Shown one piece after another: positions 8,587 through 17,056 of a DNA stretch of 64,000 nt (its first letter is position 1; every line of letters begins with the position of its first letter). Source of the DNA: Pseudanabaena yagii GIHE-NHR1 (GTDB lineage: Bacteria > Cyanobacteriota > Cyanobacteriia > Pseudanabaenales > Pseudanabaenaceae). A program made the translations under genes and the position numbers. The stretch lies in assembly GCF_012863495.1 (NCBI RefSeq), contig NZ_JAAVJL010000001.1, positions 2,414,001 to 2,478,000 on the forward strand. The letters run 5' to 3'. The notes beneath the pieces are model-generated. The model worked only from the letters and a program-made list of their open reading frames with translations. It did no database searches and was not told where the DNA came from.

Positions 8587-10272
8587 ATGTTTTCGGCTAA
8601 TAAATCAATCAAGAGATCAATGAGATATTTGCTGCGTCGCTTTTTGGCTTGGTTTGCGATCGCTCTATTGTTATTAACTGCTCTTTGGGGCTGCACTAAT
8701 GGTAAAGCTATTAATGCAAATAAATTTGGCATAACCGATCGCACAGAGGAGCGCATCGTTTTAGGTACAACCAGCAAAATCCGTACCCTTGATCCTGCCG
8801 ATGCTAATGAATTTTTTATCAGCAATGTCTTTTACAATACTCTCGAACGCCTTTACACCTACAAAGAAGGCTCCAATGAGGTTGTACCGCAATTAGCGAC
8901 AGATATGCCCAAAGTTAGCGATGATGGCTTAACTTACACCGTACCAGTACGGACAGGCATCAAATTTCACGATCGCACTAACTTTAATGCCTATACGATG
9001 AAATTTGCCTTGGAACGCTTCATCAACTCCAAGGGGACACCAGCCTATATTTTGGGCGATGTAATCGAATCAATTTCTGCTCCTAATGACACCGAGCTAA
9101 TTTTCAAACTCAAACAACCTTTACAATTTTTCCCTAAGTTTTTAGCCTTTACAGGTGCAGCCGCCATTTCACCTCAGGTCTACAAACATATTAAGGATGA
9201 AAAGACAGGTGCGCTGTTATTCCTGCCCGATAAATTAGTAGGTACGGGTCCCTATCAAGTCACCCAGTTTGTAGAAGGTAGTTATTTACGCCTTGATGCT
9301 TTCCCTGACTACTGGGGCAAAAAGCCGATTAACAAGGGCATTGATATCCAGTTTTTCTCATCTAATGCCAACTTGCTCAATGCTTTTAAAACAGGAGCTG
9401 TGGATGTTGCTTTTCAGACACTCACGCCTACGCAAGTCAAGAATGTTGAACTTAACGCCAAGCAGAATGGCTGGACGATCGCTTCAGGACAGGGGGCAAC
9501 GATTCTCTATATGGTTTTGAATACGCAGCAATCACCTCTCAATGATGTGCGTGTGCGTCAAGCCCTTGCTGCGGCGATTGATCGCCCATTACTAGGATCA
9601 CGCATATTTTTTAATCAACGCGCCCCACTCTATAGTTTAATTCCTAGTGCTTTTGCGGACTCTAAGCCTGTATTTGAAAAATATGGCGGCGAAGGCAACG
9701 GCAAGCTCGCAAGACAACTACTCCAAGACGCAGGATATTCCGACGATAAACCCGCTCAAGTTACGATCTGGTATTCGCCGAAATATGGTGGTAATGGAGA
9801 CCTTGTGGCAAGTACTCTCCGCGCCTCCATTCAGAAAAATGTAGGTAAAATTCTGCAAGTTAAGACTGAACGGGTGGAAAATACAGTTGGATATGCGTTC
9901 ATTGACAAAGGTGTATATCCCAGTTACTTACTAGATTGGACTCCCGATATTCTCGATCCTGATAACTACATCAAGCCATTCCTAGACTGTGAAGAGGCGG
10001 AAGGCGAGCGCTGTAAAAAAGGTGGTAGCCAGTTCCAAGGCTCGTTTTATAACAGTCCAAAAATGAATGAGTTAATCGCTAATCAGCGTAAAGAGCGTGA
10101 TGCAGCGAAGCGATCGCAAATGTTGCAACAAATTCAAGACCTGTTAGCTCAAGATGTGCCATTCATTCCTCTGTGGCAAAACAAAGAATATGCCTTTGCT
10201 CAAAAAGGAGTCGATGGAGTCAAAATTGAACCCAACCAACAGCTTCCCTATTGGAATATCTCCAAGTCATGA
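8587..10272 (+). CDS. ABC transporter substrate-binding lipoprotein, family 5 (peptide/nickel type)
   Basis: 561 residues. Lipoprotein signal with lipobox LWGC (Cys36 from the first Met). The Met at 8620 has a better ribosome-binding site (AAGAG) and a compact signal peptide, so it may be the true start. The mature protein has family 5 hallmarks: RIVLGTTSKIRTLDPADAN, ERLYTYKEGSNEVVPQLA, and the SDDGLTYTVPVRTGIKFHD segment. Ligand could be oligopeptides or other solutes; no permease or ATPase genes are nearby, so it must work with a transporter encoded elsewhere. Confidence 0.92.
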   Translation: MFSANKSIKRSMRYLLRRFLAWFAIALLLLTALWGCTNGKAINANKFGITDRTEERIVLGTTSKIRTLDPADANEFFISNVFYNTLERLYTYKEGSNEVVPQLATDMPKVSDDGLTYTVPVRTGIKFHDRTNFNAYTMKFALERFINSKGTPAYILGDVIESISAPNDTELIFKLKQPLQFFPKFLAFTGAAAISPQVYKHIKDEKTGALLFLPDKLVGTGPYQVTQFVEGSYLRLDAFPDYWGKKPINKGIDIQFFSSNANLLNAFKTGAVDVAFQTLTPTQVKNVELNAKQNGWTIASGQGATILYMVLNTQQSPLNDVRVRQALAAAIDRPLLGSRIFFNQRAPLYSLIPSAFADSKPVFEKYGGEGNGKLARQLLQDAGYSDDKPAQVTIWYSPKYGGNGDLVASTLRASIQKNVGKILQVKTERVENTVGYAFIDKGVYPSYLLDWTPDILDPDNYIKPFLDCEEAEGERCKKGGSQFQGSFYNSPKMNELIANQRKERDAAKRSQMLQQIQDLLAQDVPFIPLWQNKEYAFAQKGVDGVKIEPNQQLPYWNISKS

Positions 10273-10276
10273 TAGG

Positions 10277-10311
10277 TAGTGTAAGGCGGCGCGAAGCGCC
10301 GCCTTACACTA
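10277..10311. terminator. 16-bp hairpin with GGCGGCGCGAAGCGCCGCC core
   Basis: Arms 10277-10292 and 10296-10311 with loop GAA, five bases after the binding-protein stop. The same core recurs at 19254-19290 and, degenerated, at 26527-26581 and 50369-50403. Confidence 0.75.
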
Positions 10312-10337
10312 TTTGAAATGGCGACAGCTATAATGCA

Positions 10338-10396
10338 CGAAACTAGTCCATAAAAAAAGCCTCGCATTGCGAGGCTTTTTTTATGGACTAGTTTCG
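10338..10396. terminator. 28-bp hairpin overlapping a gene end
   Basis: Arms 10338-10365 and 10369-10396 pair perfectly around ATT. The outer part of the right arm is the 3' end and stop codon of the minus-strand secreted-protein gene, so the left arm is an inverted copy of coding sequence. The inner core is the same as at 2619-2653. Confidence 0.75.
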
Positions 10397-10833
10397 CTAA
10401 CCGATAATTGATAATTTGCGCGATCGCCATTTGTCGTGCCAACCCAAATTTCATATTGTCCCGATACCCAAGCACCTGACAATTCAGGACTCTTACCACT
10501 GCGACAATAAATCCCATCAGGTCCTTTGACCAATAAAGACAAGTTGCGATCACCCGATACACTCAAGCTTAAAAAACCAAAATTTTTCAAGATTGTTAAA
10601 GTGTGGTTGGGAGATTGATCAGCTAATCCTTGACATGAACCATTAGCTTTACTGGTAGCGATCGCTTGCAAAGGCACATCTCCCCCTGCCTTACCATAAT
10701 AAACTTGAGGATCGGGAGTAAATCTGGGTGAGAGTGGCTTAAGTGTTTCTTGGCTCATGGCTGGAGCGACAGATAACAAAATCGGGACTAAAGCAACTCC
10801 TAGTAAAGTAATTGGCTGTTTCAAGAATTTCAT
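10381..10833 (-). CDS. Secreted protein, paralogue of the upstream gene
   Basis: 150 residues with a Sec signal peptide (KQPITLLGVALVPILLSVAPAMS). It shares a full pattern with the protein encoded directly upstream: F-x-PDP near the mature start, a G-x-GG-D/N-V element, C-x-G, PNHT, VKGP-x-G, and a final G-x-Y-x-VWVG strand. All-beta composition and spacing resemble PPC-like sandwich domains, but the family is not certain. ATG at 10833 overlaps the previous stop by ATGA, giving translational coupling. Probably periplasmic or extracellular. Confidence 0.75.
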   Translation of the reverse strand: MKFLKQPITLLGVALVPILLSVAPAMSQETLKPLSPRFTPDPQVYYGKAGGDVPLQAIATSKANGSCQGLADQSPNHTLTILKNFGFLSLSVSGDRNLSLLVKGPDGIYCRSGKSPELSGAWVSGQYEIWVGTTNGDRANYQLSVSETSP

Positions 10834-11324
10834 TTTTGAACTATTTCACTCAAAGACAACATATAACTAAAAGATTGATTGATATTTTTAGAGCCAACCC
10901 AAACTTGATAAGTACCTTTAGGTAAACGTCGATTGGCTTGTGGATAACGCCCACCTGACTCATCATCGGCACAAATCACAATGCCATTAGGTCCTTTTAC
11001 TAACATGGTTGGGTCATCATTAACATTATTGGTATAAACCAATAGATCTAGCAAAGGAAAATTTTCGTTCAAAGTAATCGTGTGATTTGGTTCAGCATTT
11101 GCGAAACCACGACAATTATCCGCAATTCCCGCAAGACTCGCAAGACTAACATTCCCCCCTCCATTTCCTAGCAACTTTTCAGGATCTGGTCGAAAATTGC
11201 GATCTAGCGTGATCGCACTTTGAGCAAAACTAGGAGCAGCGATCGCCAATGTTACGGCAATTCCTGCCAAGGCTCCCCAGCCTAGATTAGCCATATTCAC
11301 TTGGCAATTCTTATAAATGTCCAT
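10830..11324 (-). CDS. Secreted protein, first of a tandem paralogous pair
   Basis: 164 residues from the ATG at 11324, which has GGAG six bases upstream; an in-frame ATG four codons earlier (11336) has no such site. Signal peptide WGALAGIAVTLAIAAPSFAQ with cleavage after SFA. The mature domain has RNFRPDPEKLLGNGGGNVSL, DNCRGFANAEPNHTITL, MLVKGPNGIVICADD and GTYQVWVGSKN, parallel to its downstream paralogue. Two to three cysteines suggest a disulfide. The pair is an operon made by tandem duplication. Function unknown. Confidence 0.75.
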   Translation of the reverse strand: MDIYKNCQVNMANLGWGALAGIAVTLAIAAPSFAQSAITLDRNFRPDPEKLLGNGGGNVSLASLAGIADNCRGFANAEPNHTITLNENFPLLDLLVYTNNVNDDPTMLVKGPNGIVICADDESGGRYPQANRRLPKGTYQVWVGSKNINQSFSYMLSLSEIVQK

Positions 11325-11514
11325 ACTTGACTCCATTGAGGTCTAGTTACATTAACTTAAATGCACTAATTTGGTACTTGCTGTACTTTCAGGCTTTACT
11401 TCAAGGATGCACTGTACTAAACATCAGGACAAAATAGCAGTAATTTTGTTCCCAATCTCATTCTTTTAACAATTGCAATGCTATATAGAAAAAAGAGTTA
11501 GCGAGTACAAACCA

Positions 11515-11567
11515 AAACCAGAAGATGAGTTGCGGGGTTTTGCCCCGCAACTCATCTTCTGGTTTTA
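11515..11567. repeat. 24-bp perfect hairpin in a divergent intergenic region
   Basis: Arms 11515-11538 and 11544-11567 with loop TTTTG. It is not next to any gene end, so terminator function is doubtful; a dispersed palindrome is more likely. Confidence 0.6.
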
Positions 11568-11646
11568 TGTCCTGAGCAAAACTTGCTTTGCTATAGATCT
11601 ATTGTAACAAAATATTAAGTTATTGCTGTCATGATGGTATGACTCC

Positions 11647-11693
11647 TTGACAGCATCAGATTCTCCCTGTACCTTAGTTGCATACCCGGGTAT
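11647..11693 (+). promoter_or_regulatory. Promoter-like site and 12-bp palindrome upstream of the RHH gene
   Basis: TTGACA at 11647-11652 is followed after 17 bases by TACCTT (11670-11675), a weak -10. A perfect palindrome ATACCCGGGTAT lies at 11682-11693, 18 bases before the RHH start. Ribbon-helix-helix proteins often bind short palindromes in their own promoters, so this is a candidate autoregulatory operator; that is inference. Confidence 0.45.
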
Positions 11694-11711
11694 TCACTGT
11701 TCTTAACCACT

Positions 11712-12029
11712 ATGCAAGACAAGCAAAAGGTAACTTTTTATCTCCCCGAACGACTACATCAGCAGCTTAAGATTCGCTCTGCTATTGATGGTGATTCGAT
11801 GTCAGACTTGGCAGAAAAGGCAATTAGCTTTTACCTATCCCACGCTGACATTGTGGAGTCTTCAGGTATCGGGCATACTCATCAAACTTATAACTGTCCA
11901 AGCTGTTCTCAGACAGTCGTAATCCGTAATGGTGACTTGCTAGCCATCGGGGGCAATCGTACTCAGACTTTACCTGTAACTGTTGGCAAGGCTGATAGCG
12001 CAGGCGAAGAACTAGTATCCATTAACTGA
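11712..12029 (+). CDS. Ribbon-helix-helix DNA-binding protein with C-terminal Cys pair
   Basis: 105 residues. Residues 5-45 fit a CopG/RHH fold: strand KVTFYLPERLHQQLKIRSA, then helix DSMSDLAEKAISFYLSH. The C-terminal part carries CPSC, which could bind metal if dimerised, and then strands VVIRNGDLLAIGG. It lies 74 bp upstream of ycf46 in the same direction. Because no toxin gene follows, it is more likely a small regulator than an antitoxin. Confidence 0.75.
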   Translation: MQDKQKVTFYLPERLHQQLKIRSAIDGDSMSDLAEKAISFYLSHADIVESSGIGHTHQTYNCPSCSQTVVIRNGDLLAIGGNRTQTLPVTVGKADSAGEELVSIN

Positions 12030-12103
12030 ATTTCTAGACTCTAGACCATTAATTTTATCTGTAGACAAGGTGAGGATGGAGGCGTAAACCTCTGTATTAC
12101 TAT

Positions 12104-13618
12104 ATGCAAGAACAACTTAGCATTTTAATTCAAGCCCAATATCCCTTGATCTACCTCAACACCCCAGAGGAAGAAAGAGCAGAACGGGCAATCGCTACCA
12201 TCTCTCAACTCAAACCTGTACGTCGCGTCTTTGTATGGACTTCGACTCGTGGCATTGTTGAGCATGGTCAAGCGACAGCAGCAGCCCAACACAACACCGA
12301 GTCAATCCAAGCAGCTTTGCAATGGGTTATCCGTGCCGATCAAAAAGATCCTGCTATTTACATCTTTAAAGACGCACATCCTTTCTTTGATCATCCCGTA
12401 GCTGTTAGATTCTTACGGGATGCAGTGGCTAACTTTAAGGGCACTCAAAAAACAATCATTTTGATGTCGCCCATTCAAGTAATCCCTGTTGAACTAGAGA
12501 AAGACATCGTTGTACTTGATTTTCCTCTGCCAGATATTAAAGCGATCGAAGAAGTCCTCGACCAACAGCTTGGACAAGTCCGCACTAAGAAGATATCTTC
12601 AGAAACTCGCGAAAAGCTAGTCAGGGCAGCCCTAGGTCTTACTCAAGATGAAGCTGAAAAGGTCTATCGGAAAGCCCAAGTCACCAGTGGTCGGCTTACT
12701 GAAGAAGAAGTTGATATCGTCCTTTCCGAAAAGCAACAACTAATTCGGCGCAATGGCATTCTCGAATATATCGAAGATGAAGAAGATTTAGATGCAGTTG
12801 GGGGACTAGAAGAGTTAAAGCACTGGTTGCAACAGCGATCGAATGCCTTTAGCCAAAGAGCCAGAAACTATGGATTACCTCAACCGAAGGGAATGCTGAT
12901 TCTCGGTGTCCCCGGTTGTGGAAAATCCTTAATTGCCAAGACTACGGCTCGACTATGGTCGCTACCACTTATTCGCCTTGATATGGGTCGCGTTTATGAT
13001 GGTTCTACTGTAGGTAAGTCAGAAGCAAATTTACGCAATGCCCTCAAAGTTGCCGAGTCGATTTCACCAATGATTCTATTTATTGATGAACTAGATAAAG
13101 CCTTTGCTGGTGGTGCAGGTTCGGCAGATTCCGATGGTGGTACATCATCACGAATCTTTGGTACGTTCCTAACATGGATGCAGGAAAAGAAATCACCTGT
13201 ATTTGTTATGGCAACTGCCAATCGTATCGAAAAGTTACCGGGGGAATTTCTTCGGAAGGGGCGTTTTGACGAGTTATTCTTCGTTGATTTACCTAATTCC
13301 GAAGAACGGAGAGATATCTTCCGAATTCATTTACGGAAGCGTCGTCCAGATTTAGAAAGGTTCGATCTTGAGCAGCTATCGAAAGTAAGCGATGGTTTTT
13401 CGGGGGCAGAGATCGAGCAAGCGGTAATAGCCGCTATGTATGAAGCTTTTGCCCAAGATCGGGAGTTTACACAGCTAGATATCATTTCGGCTGTGAAATC
13501 TACAACTCCCCTCTCACGCACAATGACTGAGCAGGTTGCTGCTCTGCGTGACTGGGCAAGGATGCGGGCAAGACCCGCCGCCACCTCTGTCGCTGAATAT
13601 CAGCGTATGGAGTTTTAA
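12104..13618 (+). CDS. ycf46: Ycf46-type AAA ATPase
   Basis: 504 residues, the usual length of Ycf46. The N-terminal 230 residues are the family-specific domain (QAQYPLIYLNTPEEERAE); the AAA module follows with Walker A GVPGCGKS (268-275), Walker B ILFIDELD (324-331), sensor 1 MATANRIEKLP and the GRFDELFFVDLP second region of homology with arginine finger. Ycf46 is found in cyanobacteria and red-algal plastids; work in Synechocystis has linked it to inorganic carbon uptake or stress, but its substrate is unsettled. ATG at 12104. Confidence 0.95.
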   Translation: MQEQLSILIQAQYPLIYLNTPEEERAERAIATISQLKPVRRVFVWTSTRGIVEHGQATAAAQHNTESIQAALQWVIRADQKDPAIYIFKDAHPFFDHPVAVRFLRDAVANFKGTQKTIILMSPIQVIPVELEKDIVVLDFPLPDIKAIEEVLDQQLGQVRTKKISSETREKLVRAALGLTQDEAEKVYRKAQVTSGRLTEEEVDIVLSEKQQLIRRNGILEYIEDEEDLDAVGGLEELKHWLQQRSNAFSQRARNYGLPQPKGMLILGVPGCGKSLIAKTTARLWSLPLIRLDMGRVYDGSTVGKSEANLRNALKVAESISPMILFIDELDKAFAGGAGSADSDGGTSSRIFGTFLTWMQEKKSPVFVMATANRIEKLPGEFLRKGRFDELFFVDLPNSEERRDIFRIHLRKRRPDLERFDLEQLSKVSDGFSGAEIEQAVIAAMYEAFAQDREFTQLDIISAVKSTTPLSRTMTEQVAALRDWARMRARPAATSVAEYQRMEF

Positions 13619-13792
13619 AAAGCTTATCCTACTGTTTTGCAGGCAGTAGGGTTAAGGCTAGATTCTAAAGAATGTCTTCTTAAAAGACCTTTAGGCTAGC
13701 AGCTAACATAGGAGTAAGAACCACCAAAACTCTTATGTTTCACGTCCGAGTTAACAGTTGAGTTCACAATTATTTACAGGAGCTACACTATT

Positions 13793-14143
13793 ATGTCTCA
13801 TTTCAGCACTCTTCGCACAAAAATTACTGATGCCGAAGTCCTCAAGTCGTCTTTGCGCGATCTGGGTATTACCGTTAATACTGAAGCTGATGTTCGTGGC
13901 TATAACAGCCAACGCATCCGTGCCGACATTGTAGCGACTCTTGAAGGTGACTATGATCTAGGTTGGTCACGCAATGCTGATGGATCTTTTGATCTAATTG
14001 CTGATCTCTGGGGTGTTGCGAAAAAGCACAATCAGACTGAACTGATCAATTCGATCAATCAAAAGTATGCAGTGAACAAGGCTCTAGCTGAAGTGAAGCG
14101 TCCTGGTCTAAACAATGCAAACGTCAAACTCGTCTTGCAGTAA
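13793..14143 (+). CDS. ycf35: Ycf35 family protein (DUF1257)
   Basis: 116 residues starting MSHFSTLRTKITDAEVL, the canonical Ycf35 N-terminus, and including LGITVNTEADVRGYNSQ and DYDLGWSRNADGSFDLIADLWG. The family is conserved in cyanobacteria and some plastids; function is unknown. A good ribosome-binding site (CAGGAG) lies 12 bases before the ATG. The 174-bp gap after ycf46 contains only weak hairpins, so the two may be separately transcribed. Confidence 0.95.
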   Translation: MSHFSTLRTKITDAEVLKSSLRDLGITVNTEADVRGYNSQRIRADIVATLEGDYDLGWSRNADGSFDLIADLWGVAKKHNQTELINSINQKYAVNKALAEVKRPGLNNANVKLVLQ

Positions 14144-14175
14144 GGTGTCGAATCTTGCGAGTTAAATATGCAACT

Positions 14176-14211
14176 AACGGGCTAGTCATATCCTTGGCTA
14201 GCCTGTTTTTT
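14176..14211 (+). terminator. Terminator after ycf35
   Basis: Stem AACGGGCTAG / CTAGCCTGTT (one G-T-type mismatch) with a 12-nt loop and a T-tract after it, 33 bases past the stop. Confidence 0.7.
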
Positions 14212-14283
14212 GGGTTTCTAGCTTCACATTTCTCGATTTTAAATGTAAGATACTGATACATAATTTGAGCTAACATCGCCCTA

Positions 14284-14952
14284 ATGGAAATTGCGATCGC
14301 CCTCTTGCAACATTACAGTTTCGATCTTGGTGGCTATACCATCAATGATTTAACTCGTGAATGGAACAAGTTCAAGCCTGAGTGGGTGCGTCAAGCAGTA
14401 ATCGAAGCACTGTTTCAAGGAAGATATAAAGCTGTTTCTGTTAGCCAAATTTTGCAGCTATGGGAACGTAAGGGAGAACCCAATTGTCGCTACAATCGTG
14501 AGTTTGAGCGACTGGTATGTGGTGATGTAGCCGTAATTTATGAAGATAGAATTTACTATACGCCGCCTCGTACTGCTTCTCGCGAAGTACCGATTACCGA
14601 AATAACTCCCTTTGCTCCAGCAGAAAAAACTACTTCGCCGATTCCATTTCCTCGTCGTTCCAAGGTCGCAGGTATTCCGATCGCTTCAACGCCTCAACCT
14701 AAGCCACAAAGATATCCTGACCGTCTGGCTGCTTTGCCATCAGGAACGACTGCATCTACTCAAGTTTATCCACCAATCCTAAATGTAGAATATTCAGAAG
14801 CCTATCGATCTGCCTATGAGAACATGACTTTGTTGGCGGAGACTTCAATATTTGTCGATAAGTTGCGGTCAATGTGTAGCGATCGCTTAGTTTTACCTGT
14901 TCCTGAATTTATCACCGAGCAGGAGAAGGTAGAAATCACTGCTGACAGCTAA
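14284..14952 (+). CDS. Conserved-looking cyanobacterial protein of unknown function
   Basis: 222 residues. The first 90 form a compact domain with DLTREWNKFKPEWVRQAVIEALFQGRYKAVSV and SQILQLWERKGEPNCRYN, followed by a Pro/Ser/Thr-rich linker (about 95-165) and a short C-terminal helix-rich segment ending in LPVPEFITEQ. No TM or signal peptide. The arrangement suggests a folded nucleic-acid- or protein-binding head plus disordered tail, but I do not recognise a named family. ATG at 14284 begins right after an AT-rich promoter-like region. Confidence 0.65.
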   Translation: MEIAIALLQHYSFDLGGYTINDLTREWNKFKPEWVRQAVIEALFQGRYKAVSVSQILQLWERKGEPNCRYNREFERLVCGDVAVIYEDRIYYTPPRTASREVPITEITPFAPAEKTTSPIPFPRRSKVAGIPIASTPQPKPQRYPDRLAALPSGTTASTQVYPPILNVEYSEAYRSAYENMTLLAETSIFVDKLRSMCSDRLVLPVPEFITEQEKVEITADS

Positions 14953-15338
14953 ATTTAAGGCATTGCATAGAGCGTAAACTTTGGCGGGAAAAACTTGATT
15001 CTATATAGTGGTTTATATTCTCAACCCTAAAAGAGATGATCTGCTATGCAAACCATCTCTCTTAGCCCAAAAGTAAAAGCCTTGCTACGCAAGGCTTTTA
15101 CTTTTGGGCTTTTAAAACTTATCAGCTTAACCCGAACTGAGGTTAAAGTTAGGGATTCGGGGTTGAGAATATGAATAAAATATAATATTGGCTGAGCGAA
15201 ACCAAAGCTACCCAAATTACAAATGGTTTAAGATCTCTATAAATTACGGTTTCTCGCTAAAGTGGATAAGCACAACACCTCCAAACCATCAAGAAATTGT
15301 GAGGAATTTTGGATTGCTTTCAAAAATTCCTGTAATTT
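14953..15338. other. Intergenic region dominated by a palindromic element
   Basis: No gene is supported. It holds a MITE-like repeat (15042-15143) nested inside a wider imperfect palindrome: ATATTCTCAACCC near 15015 is mirrored by GGGGTTGAGAATAT near 15157. Confidence 0.5.
15042..15143. repeat. MITE-like palindromic repeat, copy A
   Basis: The right two thirds match the element inserted in the antitoxin gene near 62085-62188: TGCTA.GCAAACC, then a CCCAAAAGTAAAAGCC hairpin (15064-15085 / 15089-15110, loop TAC), TTTTAAAA, and the end CTTAACCCGAACTGA.GT. Its left end is not clear. On the minus strand it reads as the same spurious peptide (VRVKL..FK..KVKAL..KAFTFG) that tails the broken antitoxin. 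Confidence 0.7.
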
Positions 15339-16910
15339 ATGTTTATGAGATCAACCCCATTTATTCCTATTGCCGTATTTATCCTTACCCTTGCCCTGAT
15401 CGGTTGGGGATACATCCGATCGCGCAAATTTGGCAAACTCGGACTACTTTCTTGGCTGCAATTCGTAGCCTTGATGTCGCCTTGGTTAGTTTACTTTGGC
15501 TTGTTTGTCTCAGGTGTTTTTATTAATTTCACAACGCTATTGTTTCTATTACTCGGTTCGACGATCGCCTATGTGGCGATCGGCAACCAATTGCGTAAGG
15601 TGGCTACTGCTGAGAGATCAGAGATCGAACAAAAGCTAAAACGGGATCTTGAAGCTAGTAGCGATCGCGCTAATTTGCAGAGCGATTCGGCAAATAATCA
15701 ATCCCCAACTCAACCTGTAAATACGCCCATTGCTGTAGCCATGTCTCAGGGGAAGACACAGCTAAGACTGTTTAAAGCGCTCCCTCCCGAAGACCTGAAG
15801 CTGATACAGGGTATTTTTGGGATTGAAACCTATTACCTCACCGAGACGATTCCCTATCAAGAGGGAGCCATTTTTAAAGGTAATTTGCGCGGTGAGCCTG
15901 ATGTTGTCCACGATCGCTTAACGACATCTTTGCGCGATCGTCTTGGTAATAAATACAATCTATTTTTGGTAGAAGGTCAAGACCGCAAGCCTGTGGTGAT
16001 TGTGCTGCCACATCGAGATATTGCCGTTGATAATGACACAATTCCTCAAAGGATTTTGATTGCGGTATTGATTTTTGCAAATGCTTATACAGCCTTGAGT
16101 TTAGGAGCACAGGTAGCTGGTATTCCCGCCGCACAGACTGCTCAAGACTATTTAGCAGGATTGCCCTTTGCCCTTGGTGTTGCCACGATTTTAGGCATTC
16201 GTGAACTTGCAATGCGATTTATGGCAAATAAATATAAAGTCAAGCTGAGTTTGCCATTTCTCTTGCCTTCATCACAATTAGGCTCCTTTGGTGCATTTAG
16301 CCGCATTTTTTCACCCCTGCCAAATCGTCAGGCTCTATTCGATATTGCGATCGCCCCAGCAGTTGCTAGTGGCTTGTTATCTTTAATCGTACTGATTGCA
16401 GGTTTATATCTATCGGCGATCGGTATGGGTAGTATTGAGATCCCTAGCCAGATTTTCCAAGCTTCGGTATTAGCAGGAACCCTTGCCAAGCTATTTCTCG
16501 GTGATGCGCTCCATAATAATTTGATCTCAATTCATCCTCTAGTAATTTTGGGTTGGCTTGGTTCCGCGATTACGGCTCTAAACTTGATGCCTGCGGGACA
16601 GTTGGATGGTGGTCGCATTGTCCAATCCGTTTATGGACGGAGGATCGCTAGTTGGACAACGGTATTAACGCTAATTTTCTTGGTAATTGCCACGGTGATT
16701 AATCCCCTTGCGCTCTATTGGGGCGGTATTGTCTTAATTCTCTTGCGCGATCTCGAACGTCCAATGCTGAATGAATTGTCAGAACTAGATGGCGATCGCG
16801 AGGCTTTAGGAGTTGTGGCTTTGTTTTGGATGGTGGTGACTTTATTACCGCTTACTTCTGGTGTAGCAGAGAGGCTCGGCATCGGTAGTGGTGGCGGGCT
16901 AATTCCTTAA
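15339..16910 (+). CDS. EGY-like site-2 protease family protein, HExxH motif lost
   Basis: 523 residues, multi-pass membrane protein: TMs near 8-25, 38-60 and 62-85, a soluble region about 90-235 (with EDLKLIQGIFGIETYYLTETIPYQEGAIF, typical of EGY relatives), and six or more TMs after 236. The second metal motif NLMPAGQLDGG (415-425) is kept, but the first, normally HELGH, reads RELAM (288-292): both zinc histidines are replaced while Glu289 remains. It should therefore be a non-proteolytic S2P relative, comparable to plant EGY3. Start ATG 15339 or 15345. Ends at a strong terminator. Confidence 0.85.
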   Translation: MFMRSTPFIPIAVFILTLALIGWGYIRSRKFGKLGLLSWLQFVALMSPWLVYFGLFVSGVFINFTTLLFLLLGSTIAYVAIGNQLRKVATAERSEIEQKLKRDLEASSDRANLQSDSANNQSPTQPVNTPIAVAMSQGKTQLRLFKALPPEDLKLIQGIFGIETYYLTETIPYQEGAIFKGNLRGEPDVVHDRLTTSLRDRLGNKYNLFLVEGQDRKPVVIVLPHRDIAVDNDTIPQRILIAVLIFANAYTALSLGAQVAGIPAAQTAQDYLAGLPFALGVATILGIRELAMRFMANKYKVKLSLPFLLPSSQLGSFGAFSRIFSPLPNRQALFDIAIAPAVASGLLSLIVLIAGLYLSAIGMGSIEIPSQIFQASVLAGTLAKLFLGDALHNNLISIHPLVILGWLGSAITALNLMPAGQLDGGRIVQSVYGRRIASWTTVLTLIFLVIATVINPLALYWGGIVLILLRDLERPMLNELSELDGDREALGVVALFWMVVTLLPLTSGVAERLGIGSGGGLIP

Positions 16911-16945
16911 AAAAGAAGCGCACCCAAAGGGTGCGCTTCTTTTTT
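16909..16945 (+). terminator. 17-bp terminator hairpin
   Basis: Arms 16909-16925 and 16929-16945 with a 3-nt loop and T-tract; starts at the stop codon of the site-2-protease-like gene. Confidence 0.85.
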
Positions 16946-17056
16946 GGATTATTGAACTGTAGAGAGCGTAACAACAACGTTTTGTCCCAAGTCATTGGTA
17001 AAGAATTCTGTGGGCTTTTCGTGACAAGTTATAGCAGTTCTAAATAAGTTAAAAGA

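Larger units (their letters stand above)
11325..11711. other. Divergent intergenic region with long hairpin and promoter
   Basis: No gene seen. It contains a 24-bp perfect hairpin (11515-11538 / 11544-11567) and, near the right end, a promoter and palindrome for the RHH-ycf46 unit, listed separately. Confidence 0.5.

Noticed and set aside
15158-15180. Extension of MITE copy A to a full palindrome using GGGGTTGAGAATAT
   Set aside because: Those outer arms are not present in copy B, so they may belong to another repeat; the boundary was left at 15143.
15027-15215. A 62-residue minus-strand frame
   Set aside because: It lies in the MITE-like repeat and matches only the spurious tail of the broken antitoxin.
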